A DNA stretch of 64,000 nt, taken from the NCBI GenBank assembly GCA_037179385.1, contig CM074194.1, positions 2,001,001 to 2,065,000 on the forward strand. The letters run 5' to 3'. Positions within the stretch are counted from its first letter, which is position 1. Each line of letters begins with the position of its first letter. Below are positions 23,751 through 34,919 of the stretch, one piece after another. Source of the stretch: Holothuria scabra. Lineage: Eukaryota; Echinodermata; Holothuroidea; Aspidochirotida; Holothuriidae. The position numbers were made by a program, and so were the translations under genes. The notes under the pieces were generated by a model. It saw nothing but the letters and a program-made list of their open reading frames with translations. It ran no database searches and was not told where the DNA came from.

Positions 23751-23902
23751 AGTTGGTTAGATGGAGTTTTACAGTCCGGTTTCGAACCTTTTGGTTCAAA
23801 TCGAGTCTTCACAGCCTTGTTTTCCAGTTGTGGCTACTGACTTGGTTTCCCTAATCCATTGCTTATGGTGACCATCACAAACAATGGCAGTACAGTAGAT
23901 TC
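23751..23902 (-). mobile_element. SINE family A copy
   Basis: It starts with AGTTGGTTAGATGGAGTTTT and proceeds through TTTTGGTTCAAATCGAG, CCAGTTGTGGCTACTGACTT and CCCTAATCCATTGCTTA to ATCACAAACAATGGCAG. This is the same block order as the other minus-oriented copies. No clear target duplication was found. Confidence 0.75.
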
Positions 23903-25275
23903 CATTCTTTGGTATGACTCAACCTGGAAATAGGACCCGGGCTTTGCGCCTGAGAGGCGGATGCTCTGATGGCTGTGGTGTTCTCAAAAATGTCCCATTG
24001 AAATAAGATAAAAATAGCTGTTTGCTCATTTTTACTACAGTATGTCCTTTTTGAATCTTATTTGAGCCTTGTTAAAACATCTCCTACCAGAGAATTGGTT
24101 ATTTTTTACCTCTATCTTATTTTTTTTTATTCAAAATGAGGTCCCAAGTCTGTCAGCCACTTTTTGGTTTCCCGAAAGGAAATCCTTTGGACTCATGCAG
24201 ACAACACTTTTGCAAAATATGTGTAGGATCGTGCATTTTAGTGTTGGCTCAAGCTATGATTTGTATTGAGGCTCAACGATTGAAAATGATTTCTTTGTTT
24301 TGCCATGTTTTCAGCAGAATAGTACCAAGCCAAAGCCTGTCTTCATTTTGGATCATCGAGGTTGTTGTTGCTAGGGTAGATCATTGTTAAGAGGGACAGC
24401 TCGAGCTGTGTGAATGGCATTGCTGGACACCAAAAATATATTGCAATGTGTGGCTGTGTGTTCTTTTTTGAAAGGAAACTGTGACTTTCGTGGGGTAGAT
24501 TAAAAATTTTTGATTGCATAATTGCATAAACATCAAATTTTGTCTCGAAAATATATCCACATGGGGGCCGTCAGAAATATGTGTACCTTCTGTAAAATGC
24601 AGCAATCTTTAAAAAGCTTTGTTTCGCTAAGCGGTTGTACATTACTTGATAGCAGGGCATAGTCAAATATTGTCATGTTTTTACAAAGTAACTGATATTT
24701 ATACATCAGGACTTTGTCAACATTTTTGCTCAGAATTCTACTATTCGTTATCATTGGTAAATGGTACTTTGATGCTCTCGCTAAGAATTGTGAGGTATTT
24801 TTTAGTTGAAGACACAGCTTTACCTCTATTATTTAAGTGGAAGCCATTGTACCGTCTAAAAGGTCACAAGGCGGACCAGCTATTCCACCGCAGTCAAGTA
24901 AGCATGGGCAATGTATGCATTCTGGTCAGTTAGTGGTTGTGACCTTATATCAACAGAGAGCAAAGTAAAATCTTGCTGTGTTTCTTGCATAGAGGCTAAC
25001 ATTTATTTTGATTTGTACATACTTCCACAAAAATTTTGTTTTAAATTATTTTTAAAGCCTTGTCTTCTATTTGGAAACTTCAACAATGCTTTTGGTACAA
25101 ATTTTTAGGAACTTTTTGGCCAACTCTGAAGATAACATCTTCAACCAGCTCAAATATTACAGATTTGTTAACTGTTCATTTGTTTCCTTTCAACAACACC
25201 TAAAAGCCAAGTTCAGCCCAACTCACAAAAACTGACTACAAACAGTGGGCTATCAAAGCTTATCTACACCTTTAA

Positions 25276-25518
25276 AGGTAAAGAGCAGTCCCCCCAATTT
25301 TACTTCCAAGTACATTCAGTAGCACAATTTCTGTCTTATTTCTCTACGAAGTATCTTTCATTACATTTTATGATTTAACTATTGCATATTCCAAGCAGTT
25401 GTTTCTAGTAAATTTCACATTTGAAGAGAAAAGGCATTGTCATATGACTTCCAACAGCCAATCATGAAACTGGACAGTCTACTGCACTACTTCAATTTGG
25501 GATGACTGTTCCTGCCCT
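25276..25518. mobile_element. TTAA-flanked MITE, AGGGCAGGAGCAGTC family (copy 2)
   Basis: Closely parallel to the element at 15074-15331, sharing AGAGCAGTCCCCCCAA at the left, the internal block CAGCCAATCATGAAACTG, and CCTGCCCTTT at the right. TTAA is at 25272-25275; the right flank has mutated to TTCAA. It is non-coding. Confidence 0.85.
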
Positions 25519-26881
25519 TTCAATTCATTCAGTAGTTATGACCGCAAACTTCGCTTTTGGCCTGTAATTTATCAAGTATATCTCTTCTCCCCCTCCCCTG
25601 AACCTAACCCTAGGAGGTTGTTTTGGACTGCCCTTATCTGAAGAAATATCTCTCCCTTCTTTCAGGAAACTTTTCGTACATAGGTTTTGATTCAAACTTG
25701 GGATTGCCAAGTTGCAGACCATGCGCACTCTAAATACTGCACCATCACTCAATGGCTGTACTAAAAAAAAGACCTTATGAGAATGATTTCCAGGTTGAAC
25801 AAACAAAATCAAATGGGACAACCAAAACCTCATCCTCCCCAATTGCCACTCCTCCCCCATCCCCCACCCCATGTCCCTCCGACAACTATACCCAGCGCCA
25901 CTGCAAACAGCAAGGTGAAAATTATAGCAGAACACTTTAGCTCTACCAAGAACAAACTGCTAAAATCTTAATGATCAAGAACTAGAAGCCTTGAACTTTG
26001 AGATACTGTACGTGCATGTGACTGCACACCGTCACTTACATCAAATCATTGTTAGGGGTGTCATTTTTTGCACCCCTAAGTGAAGGATGTTAGCTCAGGT
26101 AAATGTATTGAAGTTTAAAAGAGCACTACCCCACTTTTAATTTTTCTGAGAATATTGACTTGCAGTACACCTTAAAAATCTTAAGTCCTCATGAACCGTC
26201 CACAAAACTAGTGTAGAGGTCATCTATCTTCCTACCCATTTTCACTCCCCAACCCTTCTTTCAGGAACCAGGTATCTTCAAGCTGCTAAAATTATGCATC
26301 CATGCAATTTTGTGAGGTACTTCAACAGCAGTGTATTGCTAACGCAGTAGCCACAATCCTGGACAAAAATGTTTCAAAAATTTAAAACGTCATGTTTTTC
26401 CTGTTATTTATCTGGAATATCTGTTCTCCCCCTCCCCTGAAAGTTGTTTTGACCTGCCCCTCTCCCCCAAGCAATATTTCTCGCTTGAAAACTACCCCTT
26501 CCTCCTTCAGTACCCTGCGGCAACGGGTCTTCTGCATAAGTTAATGACAAAATTAACGATGTTAAACCACCCATGGGTACCTTATTTTGATCACTTCCCT
26601 TTCCTAATTAGAAAGACCAACAATGATGCTTAATATTGCCAGCAGCAGAATCGATATTATAAATAAATTGAATGCAATGTCAAACTAATCTGCCAAGATA
26701 ACATCACAGTTTACCCATGGTGAACCAAATTCTCAAAAAAAATTGCATTATTTAAAAATCTGTATCTTATGAATGCTATGCTATTGAGATGCAGTTTTCA
26801 CCTCCTGAAAGAAAAAATTTTTCTTCATGTTTTGAAGTTTATGAATTTTGCTCCAGAATATGCCTTTAAATAAATTGGTAT

Positions 26882-28214
26882 CAGTGTTCGCGCTAAGCTG
26901 CGCGATTGCGGGATTCCTGCAACAGAATCAATAATCCCGCAAGAAAAATATTTGTCTGCGGGAAATTCCCGCATCGTTTTTCTTGCATAAGCAATAGGGT
27001 TATAATCAAAGCACAACTTATTTACTTGTCCGTTATACGCATAAAAACTCTGAAAATCGATGAGTCATTGTTTGTATAAACATTTGTGTAAAACGGAGCT
27101 CTACACAGTTCACCCTTACACCCATACTGCATGGACTGGGTATGCATGTACTAGGGCTACCTATAGTATAGGGCTGTAGGCCTAGCGTACGACTGCGAAG
27201 CAGTGGCAGCTTGCTCTGTGCAGTGTGTGCTGAAACTAATCGCTCTGTGTGCAAACATCGGTCGTGTTTTAGACTGTTGTGAAGTGTGAAATGGCCTCCA
27301 AGTCAAAGTTGGATTGTTTTTCAAATCACTACAGAGTAGCGATAATAATGTAAATAGTAATAATAATAGTAAGCAGGGCTCGATTTTCGTGGTTGTCCGA
27401 TTGTCCGGGACAACTAAAATTCCATGCGGACAACCAAAAGTTGCAAGCTGGTTGTCCAATGGACAACCGTTCTTCTCTCACAATTTGAAATATACTCAAG
27501 CAGCTTGCTTTTATCTGATTGAAGAAGTAGGCTATATATGCTGACTGGCCAACTCTTTCCAACTTTTTCCATCATACAGTTTCAGACCGCACATGTTTTT
27601 GTCTTGCAAAAATCAAATCTTTTTATACTTCGAGACCAGTTATACACAAACACAATTGCTGTTTTGTTCTGCAATTGTGGGCAATATTTGGACAACCAAA
27701 TTTTCTTTAGGACAACTAAAAATACTGAACTGGTTGCCCGAAGGACAACCATAAATTTTTCTGAAAATCGAGGCCTGGTAAGTTAGGCCTAATACTACTA
27801 CTACAGTAGTAATACAGCACTAGTACGGGGCCTAATGTTAAGCCTAGGTCTGCTAACAAAAGTAGTAAAACTAAGAAGAAAAAAGCTGACAAGTTTCAGT
27901 TAAATTGGCTGAAAATTTGGCTGTGGTTATGGTACGAGAAAGGAGAAATATTCTGCACAACATGCAAAGAAGCCAGGCCAACTGATAGGCTACATCTAAC
28001 TTTGTTGAAATCATGTTTAGTCATAGGCCTATCAGTTATTGGCAATGTTAAAAAATGCACTTCATTAATCTCTTTATTGGTAAATGCAGATTGCAGACTC
28101 GACTTAACTTCTCAGGACTTAAAGACTCCTCCCCCCCTAAAAATGAAAATCCCCCCTAAATTTTTCAGAAGGGGGAATTTCCCCCCCAAATTTCAAGTCC
28201 CAGCACTAACACTG
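26882..28214 (+). mobile_element. hAT element with 8-bp target-site duplication
   Basis: The 1,333-bp element begins CAGTGTTCGCGCT and ends AGCACTAACACTG, imperfect inverted ends of the CAGNG type expected of hAT. ATTGGTAT lies directly before it (26874-26881) and directly after it (28215-28222), a perfect 8-bp duplication as hAT makes. It holds a decayed transposase start (27840-28226) and a nested 404-bp element (27374-27777). It is too short and too broken to be autonomous. Confidence 0.9.
27374..27777. mobile_element. Nested MITE with CAGGGCTCGATTTTC ends and 5-bp flanking repeat
   Basis: The left end CAGGGCTCGATTTTC and the right end GAAAATCGAGGCCTG are inverted with one mismatch. GTAAG stands immediately outside both ends (27369-27373 and 27778-27782). 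Its interior repeats GGTTGTCC/GGACAACC motifs at least five times. It is inserted in the hAT element at 26882-28214 and so is younger than it. CAGGG ends suggest a hAT relative with a 5-bp duplication. Confidence 0.82.
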
Positions 28215-28226
28215 ATTGGTATATAA
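27840..28226 (+). pseudogene. hAT transposase N-terminal remnant (TTF/BED-type zinc-finger region)
   Basis: The frame is open for 128 codons from 27840 to a stop ending at 28226. After a Lys-rich stretch (KTKKKKADKF) it shows W-L-K-I-W-x-W-L-W-Y-E-K-G-E followed by FCTTCKEA. This fits the start of TTF/BED-type zinc fingers in hAT transposases, with aromatic-rich spacing before a CxxC pair. The frame then runs into the C-rich right end of the element, so the catalytic region is absent. It is a relic, not a host gene. Confidence 0.7.
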
Positions 28227-28284
28227 AATATTTTACCTTGTTACTATGGTAACAGTAACACTACCCATGCAATCAAGCAAACTA

Positions 28285-28433
28285 AGTTAGTTAGATAGAG
28301 TTTTACGGCCCAGTTTCTAACCTATTGGTTCAAGTTGAGCAAGCCCGCAGCCTTTTCTTCCAGTTGTGGTTCTGGCTTGTTTTCCCTACTCCATTGCTTA
28401 TACGGAGCATCAAGCACAACAGCAGTAGGTTCC
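28285..28433 (-). mobile_element. SINE family A copy
   Basis: A good copy: AGTTAGTTAGATAGAGTTTT tail side, ACGGCCCAGTTTCTAACC, ATTGGTTCAAGTTGAGC, CCAGTTGTGGTTCTGGCTTG, TTTTCCCTACTCCATTGCTT and CAAGCACAACAGCAGTAGG in order. It is minus-oriented relative to 44805-44974. Target duplication was not resolved. Confidence 0.82.
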
Positions 28434-31400
28434 TTACTACATGAGCACATAGACTGGAAAATGGGGTTAAGCTGCAATTTGGCCTTGTTGTGAATGCAGG
28501 GTAACACCAAGTGTTGCTTGGTACTAAGACCTGACCATATGAGTAACAGACTACATGGCCACAGTGGTAACTCCTAAGAGAATAATACTCAACATTATGA
28601 CTTGTCTAACATCCACAATCCACACAGCCCAGGTCATATTTTTGCAAAGGCAGGACCGATATAGCAATAATTGAAGTAGGCTCAAACATTTTCTGTTCAC
28701 CACTGTGGGCTGAAACCTCTGAGAAAAGCCCAAATTGTAACTGAGAAAATGACATTTGCTTAAATTGGTTTTGCAAGCTGCGTTGTGCAGCCATTTACTC
28801 AACTGCTCACAGTAATATATTTTTGATACCTGCTACCAAGGCTAGCCACTGTCAGTGGTGTATAGCCACAGGGGCAGAGAGGGGAGGTTACAAAACCTCC
28901 CATGACTCAACCTTGCAGTGCAAAAAACACTTAAAATAGCAGTTTATTCCCTCTATGGACTTTTCCCTCATGTCGTGCCCCAAAACCCCTCCATGACACC
29001 AAAACCCCCCATAATGCAATTCTGGCTACACCCCTAGCCACTGTACTACAGTATGTTTTAACAGTCAAAGTAACAAGCTGCATATCATGGTGATTACTGT
29101 ATCAGGCAGCTGCTGAATTCACTAATTTTGCAAATGTTTTATTCCTAGCAATAGCAGATTTTCTAACTTTTTTATGCTTTTCTAAAAATTTTGTATTCAG
29201 CCTAATTTTCTTAAAGTACTACTGTGTGATAAATTTGCCGTTAAGTCTTCTTGCATGGAATTATACTGTGCAAAATAATATTGTTTTAAGTGACCCTATA
29301 GCACTTTGGACACACATTCTAAGTGCACAACACACTTATTCACACATATACATAGCTAACGAGAGCAGCCTTATAACTTCAGGACTACTGACCAATCACC
29401 ATCAGCTGCATCAAGTCAATGGAGAGTCTAACACGCCAAACAGCATGCTCTCCCCGGAAGCACTCTAGCTCTCACTGGCTCAACTTCAATTTCTAGTACT
29501 GGCTAACCACAACAACAGGACACTGAAGCAAGCCACCAACTTCGCTGTAACCAGCTACTGTACCTTTGTGGATATTTTACTTACAGTAGTCAACTTGGCC
29601 CACTTTTACTAGAAGTCTACCACTTGGAATCTTGGAGTTACTTTCAACAACTACTAAATTCCGTTTCAAACCACATAAAAAGCACCCTATTCCTTCCAAC
29701 CACACAGTGTTATGTTTTAACCAGCCGTTCGCAAGGAGGTTGGACATGATTGTTCCCTCGTGACACCATTGTTTCAGTGGACCGGTATTGACAGAGCTAC
29801 ACAGAAGTTGACAGAACATAACCCGAGGTGAGAGTGACTACCCAACTTAATATTTATCATCTCTCACACCTCCACTAAATATCAATGATTTCAAATGATA
29901 GTACACAACAAAATCCTTAATTCATCACTATTCATAATTTGAAAATCGCATTTGAAATGGTCTGAGACTACCCCCATTTCAAAGGATTTTTAATTCCTAT
30001 TGCGCAGTGCCTTCTTGTTGCAACAATGTTTGCGTTTAATGGCTTCAGTATCTTCTGTTCCATAGAATTAAATCCCTTCAAATTGCCTATGTGTAAGTAT
30101 TTATTCACCATAAAAGTTGCCCCCTCAATGGTGCACTTTTTTGTTCAGTCTTTGTTGAGACAATCCCATACTTGTTTTTCCATTGTGTTTCCCCTACAAG
30201 AGTCTTGACTTCATCCACAGAATACCCTTAATATTATCGATGTTCAAACTCACTTCCATGAAGAGTTTTTACTACATTTTTGGTAGCAATATTGATTAAT
30301 TTGATTTAATTCAATAATTATATTGGTAAAAATGTATTTACAGTATTGTAAAAGATGAATCTGAATGCTGATGAAGCCCTATTTTTCCTTGCAAAAGTGT
30401 GTTTTTCAAAAGAATTTATTTTTAACATTTGGGACTTTTGGGAGAAATATTCATGGTTCCCTGGGATAGAGGTTTCCTAATTTTGTTACAACATAATTAC
30501 CTTTATTATTGTTTCAAGTTTTTTCTTCTATGGACTTTTTTTATAACATGTCTCGTTTCTTCTTTCTATTTTGTTCTTAAAACAAAGGATATGTAATTTA
30601 AGTTTCAAAAATTTTGAGTGAAATGCTTGAGTAAATTTTAAAAGCCTTTTACTAATGATATGAATGGAACAGGAGCATGTTCTACCTTTTACTTTTTCTA
30701 TGACTTTTAACAATTTTCCTGCATTTCAAACCTTTTTCAAACCTTCAAATCATTTGCCAAATTTTCATGACTTTTCTGTGTTTTCCATGACCACAGAACC
30801 TTGTATACTATTTTATAAAGTGTGATAACTTTAACGTTTACATCACATTCCTTTTGAGCTAAGAGTTAACGAAACATAACTTCTTGGTGTTACAGTACAT
30901 TTGTGTTACAAAACATAAAGCAAATACTGCAATAGAGTTCTTTTTTCTTTACGTTTACAAGGAATTCCAAATAAGTCACTTTCCTCCTTTCCTCCCACAA
31001 CAGCATGGCTCCACAATTATCTCCTCCTTAATTGAAGAGTAGTCACCCTAACCTTCTTTTGAAAAAAAAAAAAAAACATAATTCTTAAAAGCAATGTCAT
31101 GAAACAGCATGACAATGTATCTATAGTTTATGAGACATGAATGCATGCCAGGGTAAGTAACTGCATAATTTTCCCTTTTATTCACCCATTCCCATCCACA
31201 GTAATTGCTGAAGTGAATTTGGTCTCCATTTTATCTGCAGTCATAAGTTGAAATAAGTGAGCATAAGTCAAGTGGGCTCTACAAGTCCACAATGCATTTG
31301 ACAGATGACAGAATCTCCCACACTTGCCAAGAGAAGAGGATCCTACTTGACACACAATTAGTCCAAGGTTGTAAAATGACAGTATATGTCTGCCTATATG

Positions 31401-32559
31401 AGGCAGTTTACCATGACTGTACTTTGTGCACTCCAATTCAGGATTTCCTATTGAAAAAACCATTGAGTGAGAAAAGAATATCACTATTGTTGTATAACCT
31501 GTCCATTAGTAACCACTATGGGTCTAATATATAGGCCTAATTTATTGCCAAGTTGTTGAACTTTATGGTACTGCAACTTATTGAGTGGATTTTATTTAGA
31601 ACTTCTTTAAAAAACAGCAACTGGATGCTATTAAATGGCTGAATTGCACACACAACAAAAATAGATGCATTGCACTAATTACCTAAACTCCAAAATGTAG
31701 CTATAGCTCTATTCCAAAAATGAAAACTGACAGGTCTACATCTAGTATATAACCAATTATCCCATGGGGTGGGGGGGACAAACTTTTTTGGTCCAGCTCA
31801 TTGCTACAAAAAAAATCAATGGGGTGGCAGCTTAAGGGGATCGCCACCACAGAGGTACTATGTAGACTAAAAAGCAATGGGTTTGAAGGTTGACTCAATG
31901 ATCACAAAAAATCATGATGGTACAGTACTGTATTGTAAGAAGAATTGTTTCATTTCATGTATGAAATAGCTGGGGGTGGTTGGTTAGAATGGTGTCCTTG
32001 TGACTTTTTTTTGTTTCGTCATTACTTGGAATAAGCTTGTGGTTGAAAGGAAAAGAGCGAAATTATACAACACCATTTTCCAACCAAGCAAACTTAGTAG
32101 TAGATCACTACCCCAAGGACCATAATCTCCATAATTCATCATATGAGCACTGCACAAGTCTCTGCCCAACCACTTCGTTGTGTCACAGAAGGATGACTTA
32201 TTTGAAAAAAAATGGTGGGAATCAGTGCACATACTTTACTACATACTGCCCACTGCTCATATGCAATCTACATTCATGAATAATGTACTAGCCCTAGGCC
32301 TTTAATCTCTCACACATGCATCTATTTCAAGAAATTATACCAATTATTGGAGCCAGGCAAAACTATCTAGAGACATATGACCACACACTAACAGTAACTG
32401 TCTTTTACACAGTGCTGTCAAACTCCAAATGTTGGAACTCTAACTAAATTTGCAAATGACTACACATGCTTTTCATGTTTAATTATCATCTCATTGTTCT
32501 GTGTAGACACTAAAATGCATTCAATTCTCATTCCAAACTACTATTTTTGTAGTAGTCTA
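28434..32559. other. Intron stretch with no recognised feature
   Basis: This 4.1-kb part of prominin intron 1 shows no exon, RNA gene or well-bounded repeat that I can support. It is AT-rich, with a run of A at about 31061-31075 and a G run near 31769-31778. About 28860-29040 there is a C-rich passage of the kind seen in other unclassified repeats of the window. Confidence 0.6.
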
Positions 32560-32810
32560 CAGAATTCTCAATTGGCACAGCTCTTTGATTGACAGGATAT
32601 TCAAAAAATGCAGAGTACTTAAGCTCGTATTTACCTGGTATGTACTTACTGGACAGAGGGTGTTTTAATTACACATTGGGGTGTTGTATAATCATGCTGT
32701 TCAGCAATAAACTGCGATCATGTCTGGATGAGGATGAGCTTTAGCAGTTGTCAGAGCCGCTTAGTATTGTAAGTAGGTTAGGAGAATTGAAACTGTTATC
32801 ACGAACTGTT
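32560..32810 (-). mobile_element. Old copy of the AGGCAGTC TTAA-MITE family
   Basis: CTCAATTGGCACAGCTCTTT, a GATTGACAGGATATTCAAA block, TTAATTACACATTGGGG, AGCAATAAACTGCGATC and AGGTTAGGAGAATTGAAACT recur in the same order as in the clean copy at 55570-55861. The ends and target site have decayed. Confidence 0.68.
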
Positions 32811-32830
32811 ATTTATATCCTGGAAGAATA

Positions 32831-33065
32831 TTCCCATTAAGTCCCACTGAATGGGACCTTATGGGATCCCATTAATTCCCATTGAAATGCTATTGGATTT
32901 CCATAGATTCAGATTGGATTCAATGGAATTTAATACGGAATTTGGGACAGACAACTCAAATTCCATCGTCCCTTTGATTCAACATGGAAATTGGAACATC
33001 CCATTAAAGTCCCATTGCATCCCATTGAAAAAATCTAACAGGATTCAAGGGGAATTTTTTCCTGG
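32831..33065. repeat. Degenerate array of CCCATT-type short motifs
   Basis: Within about 235 bases, TCCCATT, CCCATTRA, ATTCCCATTGAAAT and ATTCAATGGAATT-like words recur many times on both strands, for example near 32832, 32868, 32877, 33000, 33008 and 33019. The unit is short and irregular, with no clean period. It resembles a decayed minisatellite or the inside of an unclassified repeat. Confidence 0.65.
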
Positions 33066-33337
33066 GCATCATTACATGAAAAGGGCCAAAAGGCCCAAAT
33101 ATAAGTCACAGAATAATGCTTATAAATATAAAGGGCAATAAAGAGGAAGAAGGTATCACCAGTTTTACAAGCCATGCTCAGCTTAGAGATAATCAAATGG
33201 CCTGCAAGAAAAGACACAGTCAGAACAAAAGAATAGACACTGTAAACTAACAATAGGATAACAAATGGTAACAAGAAAACCAAGAGAAACCTACAACCCA
33301 CAAGGGGACCTAAACCTGAGAAAGCCAAAAGGCTTAG

Positions 33338-34250
33338 TGATTCCTTGCCATCAAATACCTTACCTGCTTTCAAATTGACAGTGTTTGATAGATTTTTCTT
33401 TACATTTTAGGCACAGGATTTTTGCAATTTTACCACTGGTGAACTCAAATGACCTTTGACCTCTCTGCAAAACAATAGGCTTCATTCTCTCAACATGAAA
33501 AATCTATATACCAAATATGAAGAGGTTTCGGTCACTCTTATCCGGAGATATTGGTTTACAAGCTATTTTGGTGTTTTCGCAATTTTACCGCTGGTGACCT
33601 CAAATGACCTTTGACCTCTACCCAAAACAATAGGCTTCTTTCTCTTAACATGTCACATCTATACCAAACATGAAGATTATCTGTCACTCCTATTTGAAGA
33701 TATCATGTTTACAAGCCATTTTCGAAGTTTTTGCAACTTTACCACTGGTGACCTCAAATGACCATTGACCTCTACCAAAAACAATAGGCTTCCTTCTCTC
33801 AACATGAAAAATCTATACCAAATATAAAGAGTGTCAGTCACTCCTATCTGAAGATATCATGTTTAAAAGCCATTTTGGGTGTTTTCGCATTTTTTCCACT
33901 GGTTACCTCAAATGACCTTTGACCTCAACCAAAAACAATAGGCTTCTTCCATTCAACATGACAAACCTAGTATGAGAAGTGAAGATCACTCCTATCTGAA
34001 GATATTGTGTTTACAAGCCATTTTCGAAGTTTTCACAATTTTACTGCTGGTGACCTCAAATGACCTTTGACCTCTACCAAAAACAATAGGGTTCTTCCTC
34101 TCAACATGAAAAATCTCTCTACTAAATGAGAAAAGTGTGGGACATTCCTACCTTAAGATATCATGTTTACAAGCGTCACAAACACACATACACAAACACA
34201 CACAACATCACCATCGCATAGATTCCGTGCCTGCCTATGGCAAGGAATCA
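33338..34250 (+). mobile_element. DR1-carrying tandem-module element, copy C (five modules)
   Basis: A 913-bp element with perfect 13-bp inverted ends, TGATTCCTTGCCA at 33338-33350 and TGGCAAGGAATCA at 34238-34250. Five modules of about 154 bp each contain a DR1-like TGACCTTTGACCT at 33450, 33605, 33759 (one mismatch), 33913 and 34061, followed by ACCAAAAACAATAGG and a GATAT-containing linker. A CA-rich microsatellite precedes the right end. There is no coding capacity. It lies 277 bases from the first prominin coding exon. Confidence 0.9.
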
Positions 34251-34526
34251 AAAACAGTGACAGGGAGTTTAGACTTCTGGCCTTTGCCCTTAAACCTGAT
34301 AATATTTTAAATTGATTGCAGGTCTATCACTAAGGCTCTTTTGAATTTTCTGTGTAACATTTTATGGATACTGAACTACCACCATAGTTATGATTATCTC
34401 ACATCAATTTACAGTCAATTTTTCTTAAAAGCGAACAAATTCATTGAAAATTTTCTAAAAGGTTAACTAATGTTGACCATACCATTCATGTAAAGAATAT
34501 TGCAATTGCGATTGGATTGTACTTAC

Positions 34527-34776
34527 CATAAGGTGGTCCAGCTGGTGAAATCATTTTCAGGAAGCCATCAATTATATTCCATGTTGTCCTAAGAGTAAAA
34601 CCTCCAGTTGAAATAACACCTGTGCTGATAAGGTAAGCTCCTCCGACAGGCAGACCATCATATGTCAAATTTCCATCATTATTTACATTTTGGCCACTTG
34701 TTGACCGTACCATCAACACAAGAAAAAATGCAGAAAAGGAAAAGATTAACTTGGGACCAATCGTCCTGGCCATCAT
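34527..34776 (-). CDS. Prominin exon 1 (start codon, signal peptide)
   Basis: This 250-bp coding part starts at the first of two adjacent ATGs; an in-frame TAA lies five codons upstream, so the start cannot be earlier in this exon. It encodes residues 1-83. A hydrophobic signal peptide covers about residues 6-28 (LIFSFSAFFLVLMV core, cleavage likely around TSGQ). The mature extracellular N-terminus follows, with an N-glycosylation sequon at Asn36 (NLT). A GTAAGT donor follows the first base of the Asp84 codon. Prominins enter the secretory pathway through such a signal peptide. The family call rests on exon 3; this exon is attached by phase and layout. Confidence 0.82.
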
Positions 34777-34919
34777 GCTACCTTGAGCTTAACAGGAAAC
34801 TCCGCTTGTGGGTTTCTACAGATATTGCACAAATATGCAACTTCCAGACCTATCACATCATACTGATACTGTACTTTGCTGAACTCAAGACAAAAGATAA
34901 ATCCTCTGTTATAGGTTCT
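34777..34919 (-). other. Prominin 5' UTR part of exon 1 (predicted)
   Basis: Upstream of the start codon on the minus strand, a TCTTTTGCAG acceptor ends at 34920, so a 143-base untranslated portion is possible here, including an in-frame stop close to the ATG. An acceptor in this position implies an upstream non-coding exon. No transcript evidence is available, so the border is a prediction. Confidence 0.45.

Larger units (their letters stand above)
13985..34526 (-). other. Prominin intron 1 (20.5 kb, transposon-rich)
   Basis: The intron runs from a strong GTAAGT donor to a T-run CAG acceptor and splits the Asp84 codon in phase 1. Mobile elements inside it are listed separately. Stretches with no gene or identified repeat include 15340-16585, 17012-17540, 18160-19160, 19635-21805, 22395-23745, 23905-25270, 25525-26870 and 28435-32555. 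A few of these contain pyrimidine- or C-rich patches, for example 25580-25870 and 26400-26515, that resemble each other and may be another old repeat. Confidence 0.8.

Noticed and set aside
25525..25971. Three overlapping ORFs in a C-rich passage
   Set aside because: The composition (long CCC/CTC runs) keeps frames open. No start context, splice logic or family pattern was found.
27157..27562. ORFs around the hAT element on both strands
   Set aside because: They cross the borders of the nested CAGGG element and the surrounding hAT sequence, so they cannot be real genes.
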